From Acetobacterium sp. (GTDB taxonomy: Bacteria; Bacillota; Clostridia; Eubacteriales; Eubacteriaceae), in contig JAKLQL010000158.1 in the NCBI GenBank assembly GCA_022013395.1, forward strand, positions 1 through 8,359: a stretch of 8,359 bases of DNA, read 5' to 3'. The notes under the pieces are model-generated. The model was not told the DNA's origin and made no database searches. It worked only from the letters and a program-made list of their open reading frames with translations. How positions within the stretch are numbered: the stretch's first letter is position 1; every line of letters begins with the position of its first letter. The position numbers were made by a program, and so were the translations under genes. Below are positions 1-6,039 of this stretch, one piece after another.

Positions 1-497
1 CAATTACCGAAGAAAAAGATTATGATCTGATGGTGATGGGACGTTCACAGGGGCAAGGATGTTACTGTTTCGTCAATGGGATTGTTCAAACACAGATTCA
101 GCGACTTCAGACGAATTACCCTGTTATTGTTGTGGATAATGAAGCCGGGATGGAACATATCAGCCGGGGATTATTGCCAAAAATAGATACGATGATTCTG
201 GTGAGTGACTGTTCTCGACGGGGCGTACAGGCAGCCGGAAGAATTTCCAGGCTGATTAGCGAATTAAAGGTTCAGCCAACGAAAATTGGTCTGATTATCA
301 ATCGGGCACCAGAAGGAAAACTTGATCCCGGGACGCTGGAAGAGGTTCAAATTCAGGAATTACCACTTTTGGGTGTTGTTCCACAAGACCAGCAAGTTTA
401 TCAGTATGACTGTGATGGCAAACCAATTATTAAATTACCTGATGATTCACCAGTTCGTGCTGCACTGAAGCAAATTGCCGATAATCTGCAATTGTAA
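1..497 (+). CDS. CooC/AcsF-type nickel-insertion ATPase, 5' end outside window
   Basis: C-terminal 165 residues of a MinD/CooC-family P-loop ATPase. The frame is open from base 3 through the left edge, so the ATG at 30 is internal and about 90 N-terminal residues, including the P-loop, are missing. Two family marks are visible. One is a GCYC motif (the two Cys codons at 60 and 66), matching the CxC pair that binds nickel or another metal at the CooC dimer interface. The other is DNEAGMEHISRG (codons from about 135), the switch II region of CooC. Family members use ATP-driven dimerisation to deliver nickel to carbon monoxide dehydrogenase or acetyl-CoA synthase in the cytoplasm. The gene is 11 bases from the next one and clearly in an operon with it. 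CooC and AcsF cannot be told apart without the N-terminus and the upstream genes. Family certain, exact target inferred. Confidence 0.88.
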   Translation, partial: ITEEKDYDLMVMGRSQGQGCYCFVNGIVQTQIQRLQTNYPVIVVDNEAGMEHISRGLLPKIDTMILVSDCSRRGVQAAGRISRLISELKVQPTKIGLIINRAPEGKLDPGTLEEVQIQELPLLGVVPQDQQVYQYDCDGKPIIKLPDDSPVRAALKQIADNLQL

Positions 498-508
498 AGG
501 AGTTAAAA

Positions 509-709
509 ATGAGTATCTTAGCAGGATGCCATGAGGCCCGCAATAATTTTGTTTTAAAAGAAATTGCTTGCCCCGAATGCGGTGATCTTATTGAATTATT
601 TGTCCGGGATGGAAAAACGATCGGAATAGAAAAATGTGCCAGCTGCCATTATGTGATTGGCGAAGGCTTAGGTCTATCAGAAATTGTCAGAGGACAACAT
701 GGCGCTTGA
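509..709 (+). CDS. 66-aa zinc-ribbon-like small protein of the CooC operon
   Basis: Small cytoplasmic protein with two cysteine knuckles, CPEC (C21, C24) and CASC (C43, C46, followed by H47), separated by a short beta-like stretch (LIELFVRDGKTIGIEKC). This is the layout of a zinc ribbon or rubredoxin-like metal site. An extra C7-H8 lies near the N-terminus. The ribosome site AAAGGAG (496-502) sits 6 bases before the ATG, and the stop overlaps the start of the next gene, so translation is probably coupled. I do not recognise a named family. Its place between two CooC-type ATPases suggests an accessory role in metal-site assembly, for example holding or handing over a metal or acting as an adaptor. 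That role is inference from context alone. Confidence 0.85.
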   Translation: MSILAGCHEARNNFVLKEIACPECGDLIELFVRDGKTIGIEKCASCHYVIGEGLGLSEIVRGQHGA

Positions 710-938
710 TCAAATAAAACAGTTTATTGAATCAAAAGGCTGGCCCTATCATTTCACCGATGTCGAAGAACTGGAGAGTATTGATTTTGAATACCTGGGT
801 GTCAACTACCATGTCTGGGAATTTAGGGATGATCAGTGTGGGGTTGAAAGCAATGTGAAAAGTATTGGTAAACTTGAAGAATTTCTTGGTGATTACCAGA
901 ATGATCTGATTGCGATTATGGAAAAATGGGGAGAATAG
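699..938 (+). CDS. 79-aa acidic protein of unknown function in the CooC operon
   Basis: The ATG at 699 is preferred over the in-frame TTG at 684 because AGAGGA (689-694) lies 4 bases before it. It overlaps the previous gene's stop by 11 bases. The product is small, acidic and soluble, with no signal peptide or membrane segment. It appears to have an N-terminal helix (LDQIKQFIESKGW), a central beta region (IDFEYLGVNYHVWEF then GVESNV) and a C-terminal helix (KLEEFLGDYQNDLIAIMEKWGE). There is only one cysteine (residue 47, in DDQCG). I do not recognise the family. Tight overlaps on both sides, with cooC starting one base after its stop, say it is made together with the nickel-insertion ATPase, perhaps as a partner or regulator. 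The function is open. Confidence 0.82.
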   Translation: MALDQIKQFIESKGWPYHFTDVEELESIDFEYLGVNYHVWEFRDDQCGVESNVKSIGKLEEFLGDYQNDLIAIMEKWGE

Positions 939-939
939 T

Positions 940-1707
940 ATGAAAATAGCCGTAACCGGTAAAGGTGGAGTGGGAAAAACAACGATTGCCGCAACGCTGG
1001 CACGTTTGTATGCAAAAGAGGGAAAACGAGTGATTGCGGCCGATGCTGATCCCGATGCAAATTTGGCATTGGCATTAGGATTTACCGAAGCAGAAGCGGA
1101 TGCCATTGTTCCGATCACCGCAATGAAAAAAATGATTGCAGAACGGACTGGAGTAACCGAGCAGAACACGTTTTTTAAAATCAATCCCCGGGTTGATGAT
1201 ATTCCGGAAATTTACAGTCGTGAGCACGAGGGCGTTAAATTGCTGGTTTTGGGAACGGTTGAAACAGCCGGTGGCGGATGCATTTGCCCGGAGAATGTCA
1301 TTTTGAAACAGCTGATCAGCAACCTGATTTTATACAGAGACGAGGTAGTTATTTTGGATATGGAAGCTGGTCTCGAGCATTTGGGCAGAGGAACAACCCA
1401 GGGAATGGATCAGTTTATTGTGGTAATTGAGCCGGGTGCCCGAAGCATCCAGACATATCGCAATGTCAAGCGACTAGCTAAAGATTTAGGGGTGCCGCGG
1501 GTCGGCGTGATTGCCAATAAAATTCGGGATGAGAAGGATGAAGCGTTTGTCCGTTCAAAAATAGCCGAGGAGGAGCTGTTGGGTCTGATTCATTTCAACT
1601 CGGAAGTCATTGATGCAGACCGTCATGGCATCTCCCCTTTTGATTGCAGTCAGGGTCTGATTGATGAGATTATCAGCATCAAAGAGCGGATTGAACGCTT
1701 ACAGTGA
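940..1707 (+). CDS. cooC: CooC-type nickel-insertion ATPase, complete
   Basis: 255-residue MinD/ParA-superfamily ATPase of normal CooC length. The deviant Walker A GKGGVGKT spans residues 7-14 with signature Lys8 and Lys13. Switch I is DADPDAN (35-41), the CxC metal pair is GGCIC (C114, C116), and switch II is DMEAGLEHLGRG (140-151). The purine-contacting IANKIRD follows at 191-197. In characterised CooC proteins, nucleotide binding closes a dimer that holds one metal between the two CxC motifs and releases it on hydrolysis to mature the CODH C-cluster; AcsF does the same for ACS. Start: the ATG at 940 has GGGGAG (928-933) 6 bases upstream. An in-frame upstream ATG at 910 lies inside the previous gene. 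Its stop codon overlaps a GTG that begins a broken third CooC-like gene. Family call is very secure; which enzyme it serves is inferred. Confidence 0.93.
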   Translation: MKIAVTGKGGVGKTTIAATLARLYAKEGKRVIAADADPDANLALALGFTEAEADAIVPITAMKKMIAERTGVTEQNTFFKINPRVDDIPEIYSREHEGVKLLVLGTVETAGGGCICPENVILKQLISNLILYRDEVVILDMEAGLEHLGRGTTQGMDQFIVVIEPGARSIQTYRNVKRLAKDLGVPRVGVIANKIRDEKDEAFVRSKIAEEELLGLIHFNSEVIDADRHGISPFDCSQGLIDEIISIKERIERLQ

Positions 1708-1754
1708 AAATTGTGCTATGCGGAAAAGGAGATTGTGGAAAAAGGGATGAATGA
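1704..1754 (+). pseudogene. Remnant of a third CooC/AcsF-type ATPase gene, only the N-terminus left
   Basis: A GTG at 1704 overlaps the cooC stop (GTGA) and reads 16 codons: MKIVLCGKGDCGKRDE, then TGA. The first 13 residues are the beta-1 strand and P-loop of a CooC/nitrogenase-reductase-like ATPase (family form about KIVxCGKGGCGKST). One P-loop glycine has become Asp, and the Ser/Thr after GK has become Arg, where similarity stops. No downstream frame continues a CooC sequence. The four-base overlap is the normal coupling used in this operon, so this was probably a real gene that lost everything after codon 13. The fragment is too short to function as an ATPase. Chance similarity is unlikely given the match, its position and its frame, though the fragment is short. 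Confidence 0.62.
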
Positions 1755-1796
1755 TTTGATTCATCACTATATGTTCGATTTACCTGAAGATATACT

Positions 1797-2003
1797 TTAT
1801 TCCTTGATTATTTTAATGGCTTTACCGTCAATGACAGTCGTACCAATGATTGTTAAGGTAGTATGGTTCATGACGAAGACTACGCTACGGGTATAACAGT
1901 TGCAATACTGATCATACGCGTTATTACTATTTCGCTTGTAGTATTTTTTCATTTTAATGCGATGCCAGATTAATTTGCGATAAGGTTGATTACCCTTATT
2001 CAT
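1797..2003 (-). CDS. Possible 68-aa basic protein, unrecognised, may be a remnant
   Basis: Leftward frame starting with ATG at 2003. AAAGGTG lies 7 bases upstream on the minus strand, an acceptable ribosome site. The product is basic at its N-terminal half (Lys/Arg-rich around RKLIWHRIKMKKYYKR) and ends in what look like two beta strands with a turn (VVFVMN then LTIIGTTVIDGKAIKIIKE). It has two close cysteines (YCNCY). It carries no signal peptide or membrane segment, and I cannot assign a family. Codon choice looks more like coding sequence than the forward frame over the same bases. It could be a genuine small gene, the tail of a larger lost gene such as a mobile-element protein, or chance. 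A good minus-strand -10 box is not evident, although TTGACA occurs at 2062-2067. Confidence 0.35.
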   Translation of the reverse strand: MNKGNQPYRKLIWHRIKMKKYYKRNSNNAYDQYCNCYTRSVVFVMNHTTLTIIGTTVIDGKAIKIIKE

Positions 2004-2008
2004 GTCAT

Positions 2009-2060
2009 ATGCACCTTTCTTGTCTGATTTTTATTAATCTCAGATGTTGGGTGCATTTTT
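2009..2060 (+). terminator. Hairpin plus T-run, possible terminator of the CooC operon
   Basis: ATGCACC (2009-2015) pairs with GGTGCAT (2050-2056). Inside it, TCTGA (2023-2027) pairs with TCAGA (2040-2044), giving a long interrupted stem followed on the plus strand by TTTTT (2056-2060). The layout fits an intrinsic terminator for rightward transcripts leaving cooC, but it lies about 300 bases past the stop and the inner loops weaken it. On the minus strand the same repeat lies just upstream of the possible 68-aa gene, so an operator or mobile-element end is an alternative. Confidence 0.42.
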
Positions 2061-2178
2061 CTGTCAAATTTGCGATGGGATTGATATTTTAAGGGATTTT
2101 GTCATTTAAGCCAGTAGTCTTAAAAAGGGATAAATTTTTGTCGTTTTGCATTTTTTCTAACCATTCCGCTGGGTTTTA

Positions 2179-2187
2179 TGGTATATT
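2179..2187 (+). promoter_or_regulatory. Extended -10 promoter for the AAA+/VWA operon
   Basis: TGGTATATT matches the extended -10 form TGnTATAAT with one change. No good -35 is seen at 17 bases, which extended -10 promoters can tolerate. Transcription would begin near 2194, giving a leader of about 55 bases before the ATG at 2250. It is the best sigma-A-like site between the upstream hairpin and the gene. Confidence 0.45.
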
Positions 2188-2249
2188 AAATTCATTCTAA
2201 ATAACACTGAAGAATCGATGCAAGGCATTGACAGAAAGGAAAAAACGAA

Positions 2250-3173
2250 ATGAGATTAACTCAGGAATTACTAAAACAAGGGATCAGCGAGAAACTTCTT
2301 GACGATATAAAATATTTCAAACATTTTTATAAATTGGAGGAAAGCCTCCAGGATCGTGTTCCCAGCACTGAAACTGTTTTTTATGGCAAGGATATCTGGT
2401 CGATGTGTATTACCGCGATTTTAGAGGGCGAGAACATTCTGCTCTCCGGACCCAAGGCCACCGGAAAAAATGTCCTGGCCGACAATATCTGTGAGCTGTT
2501 CAACCGACCCCAGTGGAATACCTCCTTCCATGTCAATACCGATAGTGCCAGCCTGATTGGCACCGACACCTTTATTGACAATGAGGTGCGGCTGCGCCGG
2601 GGCTCCGTTTACGAATGCGCCATCAACGGCGGGTTCGGGGTTTTTGATGAAATCAATATGGCTAAAAATGATGCCCTGGTAGTCCTTCACTCGGCGCTTG
2701 ATTACCGGAAGGTCATTGATGTGCCAGGCTATGAAAAAATTAAGCTTCATGAAGCGACCCGCTTTATTGGTACCATGAACTATGAATACGCCGGCACTAA
2801 AGAGCTCAACGAAGCTCTGGTATCCCGTTTTATGACCATTGATATTCCCCAGATTGAGGAGGAAACCTTGATGATCATCTTAAAAGAATACTTCCCGGAT
2901 GCTAACGAAGAAATCCTGCCCCAGTTTGCCGGGATCTTCTTAGACCTTCAGGAAAAATCCAAGAACTCAGAAATCTCCACTAAATCGGTGGATCTCCGTG
3001 GGATCATTGGCAGTCTCAAAACCATTCGCCGAGGACTTAAACCAATGTTGGCGGTGGATATGGGTGTTGTCGGCAAAACCTTTGACCAGTTTGAAAAAGA
3101 AATTGTGCTAGATGTCATCAGAACCCGGATCAGAGAAGGTTGGGAAGCATCTGATGTTTTTACCAGCCGCTAA
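2250..3173 (+). CDS. MoxR/CbbQ/NorQ-type AAA+ ATPase
   Basis: 307-residue cytoplasmic AAA+ ATPase of the AAA_5/MoxR branch (CbbQ, NorQ, CobS, GvpN relatives). Seen in order: Walker A GPKATGKN (67-74), the region HVNTDSASLIGTDTF (94-108) typical of this branch, Walker B VFDEIN (131-136, D133/E134), sensor 1 GTMNYEY (Asn177), arginine finger in SRF (Arg193) and a sensor 2 candidate in VDLRG (Arg250). The Walker A Ser/Thr is replaced by Asn74. Family members form hexamers that remodel or load metal into a target protein, always with a VWA-domain partner. That partner is encoded 33 bases downstream. The ribosome site AAAGGA (2235-2240) is 9 bases before the ATG. The target enzyme is unknown; nothing here indicates Rubisco or nitric oxide reductase. 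The CooC genes upstream make a metalloenzyme client reasonable, but this is inference. Confidence 0.9.
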   Translation: MRLTQELLKQGISEKLLDDIKYFKHFYKLEESLQDRVPSTETVFYGKDIWSMCITAILEGENILLSGPKATGKNVLADNICELFNRPQWNTSFHVNTDSASLIGTDTFIDNEVRLRRGSVYECAINGGFGVFDEINMAKNDALVVLHSALDYRKVIDVPGYEKIKLHEATRFIGTMNYEYAGTKELNEALVSRFMTIDIPQIEEETLMIILKEYFPDANEEILPQFAGIFLDLQEKSKNSEISTKSVDLRGIIGSLKTIRRGLKPMLAVDMGVVGKTFDQFEKEIVLDVIRTRIREGWEASDVFTSR

Positions 3174-3206
3174 AACCCAAAAATCCAGAGGAAGGAGGAA
3201 AACACT

Positions 3207-4973
3207 GTGAAGGATGCCAAATGGATTTATGAAGACTATGAATTTGACAATCGTATCTCTAATCTGATGTGGACGGTTTCCGGAGACTACGACGAGAACA
3301 TGGACAGCGGCGAGAAAAGCTTTATTTCCGAAAATGTAGCCCTCTATCACGCCGTCACCGCCGGAGGGCGACGAAAATACATTAACTGGCCTTCAGTTAA
3401 GAAATACGTCATCAGCCGCCATCGAGCCGGTTTTAATAAAGATATTTTATTAAGTTTGATTGCCATGGGCAGCGATGTGGTGGTGGAAGAAAAAATCATC
3501 GCTGAGCGCCCCGGGATCTATGATATCCGCAAAAAAGCCTATGATGATATCCTCAGCAATTATTACAAACTCCATACCGATAACGTCCTGGAAAAGGTTC
3601 GTCACGCCATGATTCTGGAAAAAATCGGCAAGACCCCGATGGTGGACACCGAAACCCGAAACATCACCCGGGATTTAGTCGATCTGCAGAAGCGGGAAGA
3701 CACGATTGATATGCTCAGAGGTATTGAAGATATTTATGTGAAATACTTTCCGATGTTTGTGGAAGCAGAGGGCAGTGAAGACTACGAGTCCGGAAACAAT
3801 AAAAATCATATCCGAGGCGATTTTTCTGACTTTATGCTGGAAGAAATGTTTGAAGACCCGGAAGATCACGATATTGAAGCCTCCATTGAAGAAATTGCCG
3901 AAGCCCTGATGGGGGAATCCCAAGGGGATTTGTCTAATGTGAATAATGCCGCGGACAATCGGATTTTGCGGGTTCAGGAAGAAGACATTGAAAAAATCTA
4001 CGAGAAAGTCGCCTATTATTATGGCAACTCGTTTTTAGATATCAATCAGGTCAAAAAATTGCAAAACCGGGTCTGTCAGGGCGAACACGGCAGCTGCCGG
4101 ATTCATATGACCGATGGGGTGATCCGCAGCGAATCCGATAATGAATTCCAGCAGAAATATGTTCAGCGGCACCAGATCAAAAACATCGACGTGTTTCGGG
4201 CCAATTATAAGGTCTTTAAACGAAACATCAACAAATTAAAGGAAAGCATGTCCCGAACCCTGGTTCAGGAAGAAATTGTCGACGCCATTCCGTCGGATGC
4301 CGGACAACTGATCCCCAACAAACTCTGGCGGATTGGCCGCAGCAGCAATAATAAGGTGTTTGTCAAAAACATCGATAACAATAAGGGCAGCTTTGTGGTG
4401 GATATCCTCATTGATTCCAGTGGGTCCCAGCGACGGAATCAGTCCAAGGTGGCTATTCAAGCCTATATTCTGGCCCATGCGCTGACCCTGGTGGGCATTC
4501 CCAACCGGGTGCTGGGTTTTTCCAGTTTTCTTGATTATACGGTCATCAAGCGTTTTCGGGATTACGAGTCCCCGCTTTCCGCCAATGACAATATCTTTGA
4601 ATACTACTGCTCCGGGAATAACCGCGATGGCTTGGCGATCAAGGCCACCTGCGAAGATTTAATCAAACGTCGGGAAGATAATAAAATTCTGATCGTGTTA
4701 AGTGATGGCCGTCCCAACGATATCAAAGTGGGCAAAGGCCAGGTCAATGATCTAACCGAAGCCTACCGGGGCCGGATAGCCATTGCCGATACCGCCAGAG
4801 AAGTGCGTTCGGCCAGGCAGCAGGGGATTATGATTCTCGGGGTTTTCACCGGAAAAGAACAGGATCTGATGGCTGAAAAACTGATCTATGGCAAGGACTT
4901 TGCCTATATCAAGGACATCAATCGTTTTGCCGATATGGTTATTAAGTATTTAAAGCAGATTATTATGAATTGA
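3207..4973 (+). CDS. CobT/NorD/CbbO-like VWA-domain protein, partner of the AAA+ ATPase
   Basis: 588 residues. The GTG start is supported by AAGGAGG (3192-3198), 8 bases upstream. Layout: a helical N-terminal region (about 1-185), a strongly acidic linker (about 188-245, rich in Glu/Asp), a middle domain, and a C-terminal VWA domain (about 395-588). The metal-ion-dependent adhesion site is intact: DSSGS (D403, S405, S407), NRDG with D474, and LSDGRPND with D500. The acidic linker followed by a C-terminal VWA domain resembles CobT, BchD and NorD. In those systems the AAA+ ring works with the VWA protein, whose metal site contacts the substrate protein, to insert a metal or reactivate an enzyme. 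No signal peptide or membrane helix is seen, so it is cytoplasmic. It is co-transcribed with the upstream ATPase and followed at once by a terminator. Family firm, client unknown. Confidence 0.9.
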   Translation: MKDAKWIYEDYEFDNRISNLMWTVSGDYDENMDSGEKSFISENVALYHAVTAGGRRKYINWPSVKKYVISRHRAGFNKDILLSLIAMGSDVVVEEKIIAERPGIYDIRKKAYDDILSNYYKLHTDNVLEKVRHAMILEKIGKTPMVDTETRNITRDLVDLQKREDTIDMLRGIEDIYVKYFPMFVEAEGSEDYESGNNKNHIRGDFSDFMLEEMFEDPEDHDIEASIEEIAEALMGESQGDLSNVNNAADNRILRVQEEDIEKIYEKVAYYYGNSFLDINQVKKLQNRVCQGEHGSCRIHMTDGVIRSESDNEFQQKYVQRHQIKNIDVFRANYKVFKRNINKLKESMSRTLVQEEIVDAIPSDAGQLIPNKLWRIGRSSNNKVFVKNIDNNKGSFVVDILIDSSGSQRRNQSKVAIQAYILAHALTLVGIPNRVLGFSSFLDYTVIKRFRDYESPLSANDNIFEYYCSGNNRDGLAIKATCEDLIKRREDNKILIVLSDGRPNDIKVGKGQVNDLTEAYRGRIAIADTAREVRSARQQGIMILGVFTGKEQDLMAEKLIYGKDFAYIKDINRFADMVIKYLKQIIMN

Positions 4974-4974
4974 C

Positions 4975-5017
4975 AAAACCGCTGTCGAATAAGATGTATT
5001 ATTGGGCAGCGGTTTTT
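4975..5017 (+). terminator. Intrinsic terminator of the AAA+/VWA operon
   Basis: AAAACCGCTG (4975-4984) pairs perfectly with CAGCGGTTTT (5007-5016) around a 22-base loop, and the T-run closes the structure. It begins two bases after the VWA gene's stop codon and separates that operon from the WYL regulator. Confidence 0.88.
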
Positions 5018-5044
5018 ATTGATTTTGAGAAAGGGGGATAAAAG

Positions 5045-5947
5045 GTGCAGATCAATAGATTGCTGGAAACGGTCTATATTCTGATCGAAAAGAAAAAGAT
5101 TACCGCCCGGGAATTATCCGACTATTTTGAAGTGTCCCAGCGGACTATTTACCGTGATGTGGAATCTCTGTGTGCTGCCGGGATTCCCGTTTATGCCGAA
5201 AAAGGCAAGGGCGGGGGGATCCGGCTACTGGATAACTATGTGATCAAAAAATCGCTGCTTTCCGAGCAGGAACAGGTTAATCTGCTAGCATCGCTCCAGG
5301 GAATGAAGGCGCTGAACGGACCGGAGCTGGATCCGGTGCTGAGAAAACTGGCAACCCTTTTTGAAAAAAAAGATGCCGACTGGATTGAAGTGGACTTTTC
5401 CCATTGGGGCGGCGGTGTCGATGAGCGGGAAAAATTCAATGATCTAAAAAGCGCGATTCTCAATAAAAACCGAATTGCTTTTGATTACTTCAGTGCCTCC
5501 GGCCAAAAGACCAGGCGCTGCATTGAGCCGCTTAAGCTGTTGTTTAAGGGGCAGTCTTGGTATGTTTATGGATTTTGTCTGGACAAAGAGGCGTTGCGTT
5601 TTTTCAAGGTCAGTCGGATCAGACAGCTTAAGCTGCTGGCAGATTCCTTTGCTCGAACCCTGCCCGCGGGGGCTATTTTTGAAGTGCGGGAAATAAGCAC
5701 TTCTGAAATCCGGCTGGTTATGAAAATTGATGCGGCCATGGCTTATCGGGTCTATGATGAATTTGACCCGGCGGCGATTACAAAAAATCAGGACGGATCT
5801 TTTAGGGTCGTGAGTCGCTTGCCCGGGGATGGATGGGTGGAAGGCTATATTCTTTCTTATGGGGATGCCATCGAGGTAGTAGAACCCCAATGGCTGCGGG
5901 AGGCGATTAAGAAAAAACTGGAGAAGAGTTTAAAAAAATATCTTTAA
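5045..5947 (+). CDS. WYL-domain transcriptional regulator (YafY/DeoR-like)
   Basis: 300-residue cytoplasmic DNA-binding regulator. Residues 1-62 form a winged helix-turn-helix of the HTH_11 type, with recognition helix VSQRTIYRDVESL and a glycine-rich wing GKGGGIRLL. Residues about 133-200 are the WYL domain, with the signature triad as W172-Y173-V174 and FFKVSRIRQL at 186-195. Residues about 220-300 are the C-terminal WCX extension (GWVEGYILSYGDAIEVVEP). WYL domains are thought to bind small ligands or nucleic acids and switch the HTH. The GTG start has AAGGGGG (5031-5037) 7 bases upstream; no other start keeps the whole HTH. Two GyrI-like genes follow in the same direction after 92 bases, so they are the likely targets or partners. 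Ligand unknown. The gene lies just after a terminator, and its own promoter is not obvious. Confidence 0.92.
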   Translation: MQINRLLETVYILIEKKKITARELSDYFEVSQRTIYRDVESLCAAGIPVYAEKGKGGGIRLLDNYVIKKSLLSEQEQVNLLASLQGMKALNGPELDPVLRKLATLFEKKDADWIEVDFSHWGGGVDEREKFNDLKSAILNKNRIAFDYFSASGQKTRRCIEPLKLLFKGQSWYVYGFCLDKEALRFFKVSRIRQLKLLADSFARTLPAGAIFEVREISTSEIRLVMKIDAAMAYRVYDEFDPAAITKNQDGSFRVVSRLPGDGWVEGYILSYGDAIEVVEPQWLREAIKKKLEKSLKKYL

Positions 5948-5949
5948 TA

Positions 5950-5982
5950 TGACATCAGGTGTCAGGTTAACAGGCGTATACT
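5950..5982 (+). promoter_or_regulatory. Palindrome and possible promoter before the GyrI-like pair
   Basis: TGACA (5950-5954) and TGTCA (5960-5964) form a perfect inverted repeat around five bases, three bases after the WYL gene's stop. A -10-like TATACT follows at 5977-5982, without a clear -35 at the usual distance. The site is well placed as an operator for the adjacent WYL regulator acting on the two GyrI-like genes. This is an inference from position and symmetry. Confidence 0.4.
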
Positions 5983-6039
5983 GATCTTATCAAATGGAGA
6001 AAATAAATAATCGAAAGATAAGAGAAAAGGGGTATACAA

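Larger units (their letters stand above)
1708..2178. other. Degenerate intergenic stretch between cooC and the AAA+ gene
   Basis: About 470 AT-rich bases with no convincing large gene. It contains the start of the broken CooC-like gene, an inverted repeat GATGAAT-6-ATTCATC (1746-1765) exactly where P-loop similarity ends, a possible small leftward gene (1797-2003), a long hairpin plus T-run (2009-2060) and a 10-base direct repeat AAAAAGGGAT (1739-1748 and 2122-2131). The forward frame 1711-1896 has no ribosome site, recognisable motif or fixed start and looks accidental. The picture fits an old insertion, deletion or rearrangement that removed one gene of the CooC operon. Confidence 0.5.

Noticed and set aside
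684..698. TTG at 684 as start of the acidic 79-aa protein
   Set aside because: The ATG at 699 has AGAGGA at a workable distance, while the TTG has no ribosome site and would lengthen the overlap with the zinc-ribbon gene.
732..1184. 150-aa leftward frame opposite the 79-aa gene and cooC
   Set aside because: It is the antisense shadow of a P-loop ATPase gene; its low-complexity Ala/Ser/Pro runs mirror the coding codons, and it lacks a ribosome site or family features.
1711..1896. 61-aa rightward frame after cooC
   Set aside because: No ribosome site for its start and no recognisable motif. It lies in the degenerate island and is partly opposite the more coding-like leftward frame.
1797..2003. 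Transposase fragment (IS1182-like) for the leftward 68-aa frame
   Set aside because: A loose resemblance around YDQYCNCY was noticed, but the following CP motif and other signatures are missing, so no mobile-element call is made.
2250..4973. Rubisco activase CbbQ-CbbO or NorQ-NorD as specific names
   Set aside because: The fold and pairing match, but no Rubisco or nitric oxide reductase gene is present and the implied host is an anaerobe, so only the general family is assigned.
5236..5890. Leftward frames across the WYL gene
   Set aside because: They are antisense shadows of a clearly coding gene, with no ribosome sites or recognisable domains.
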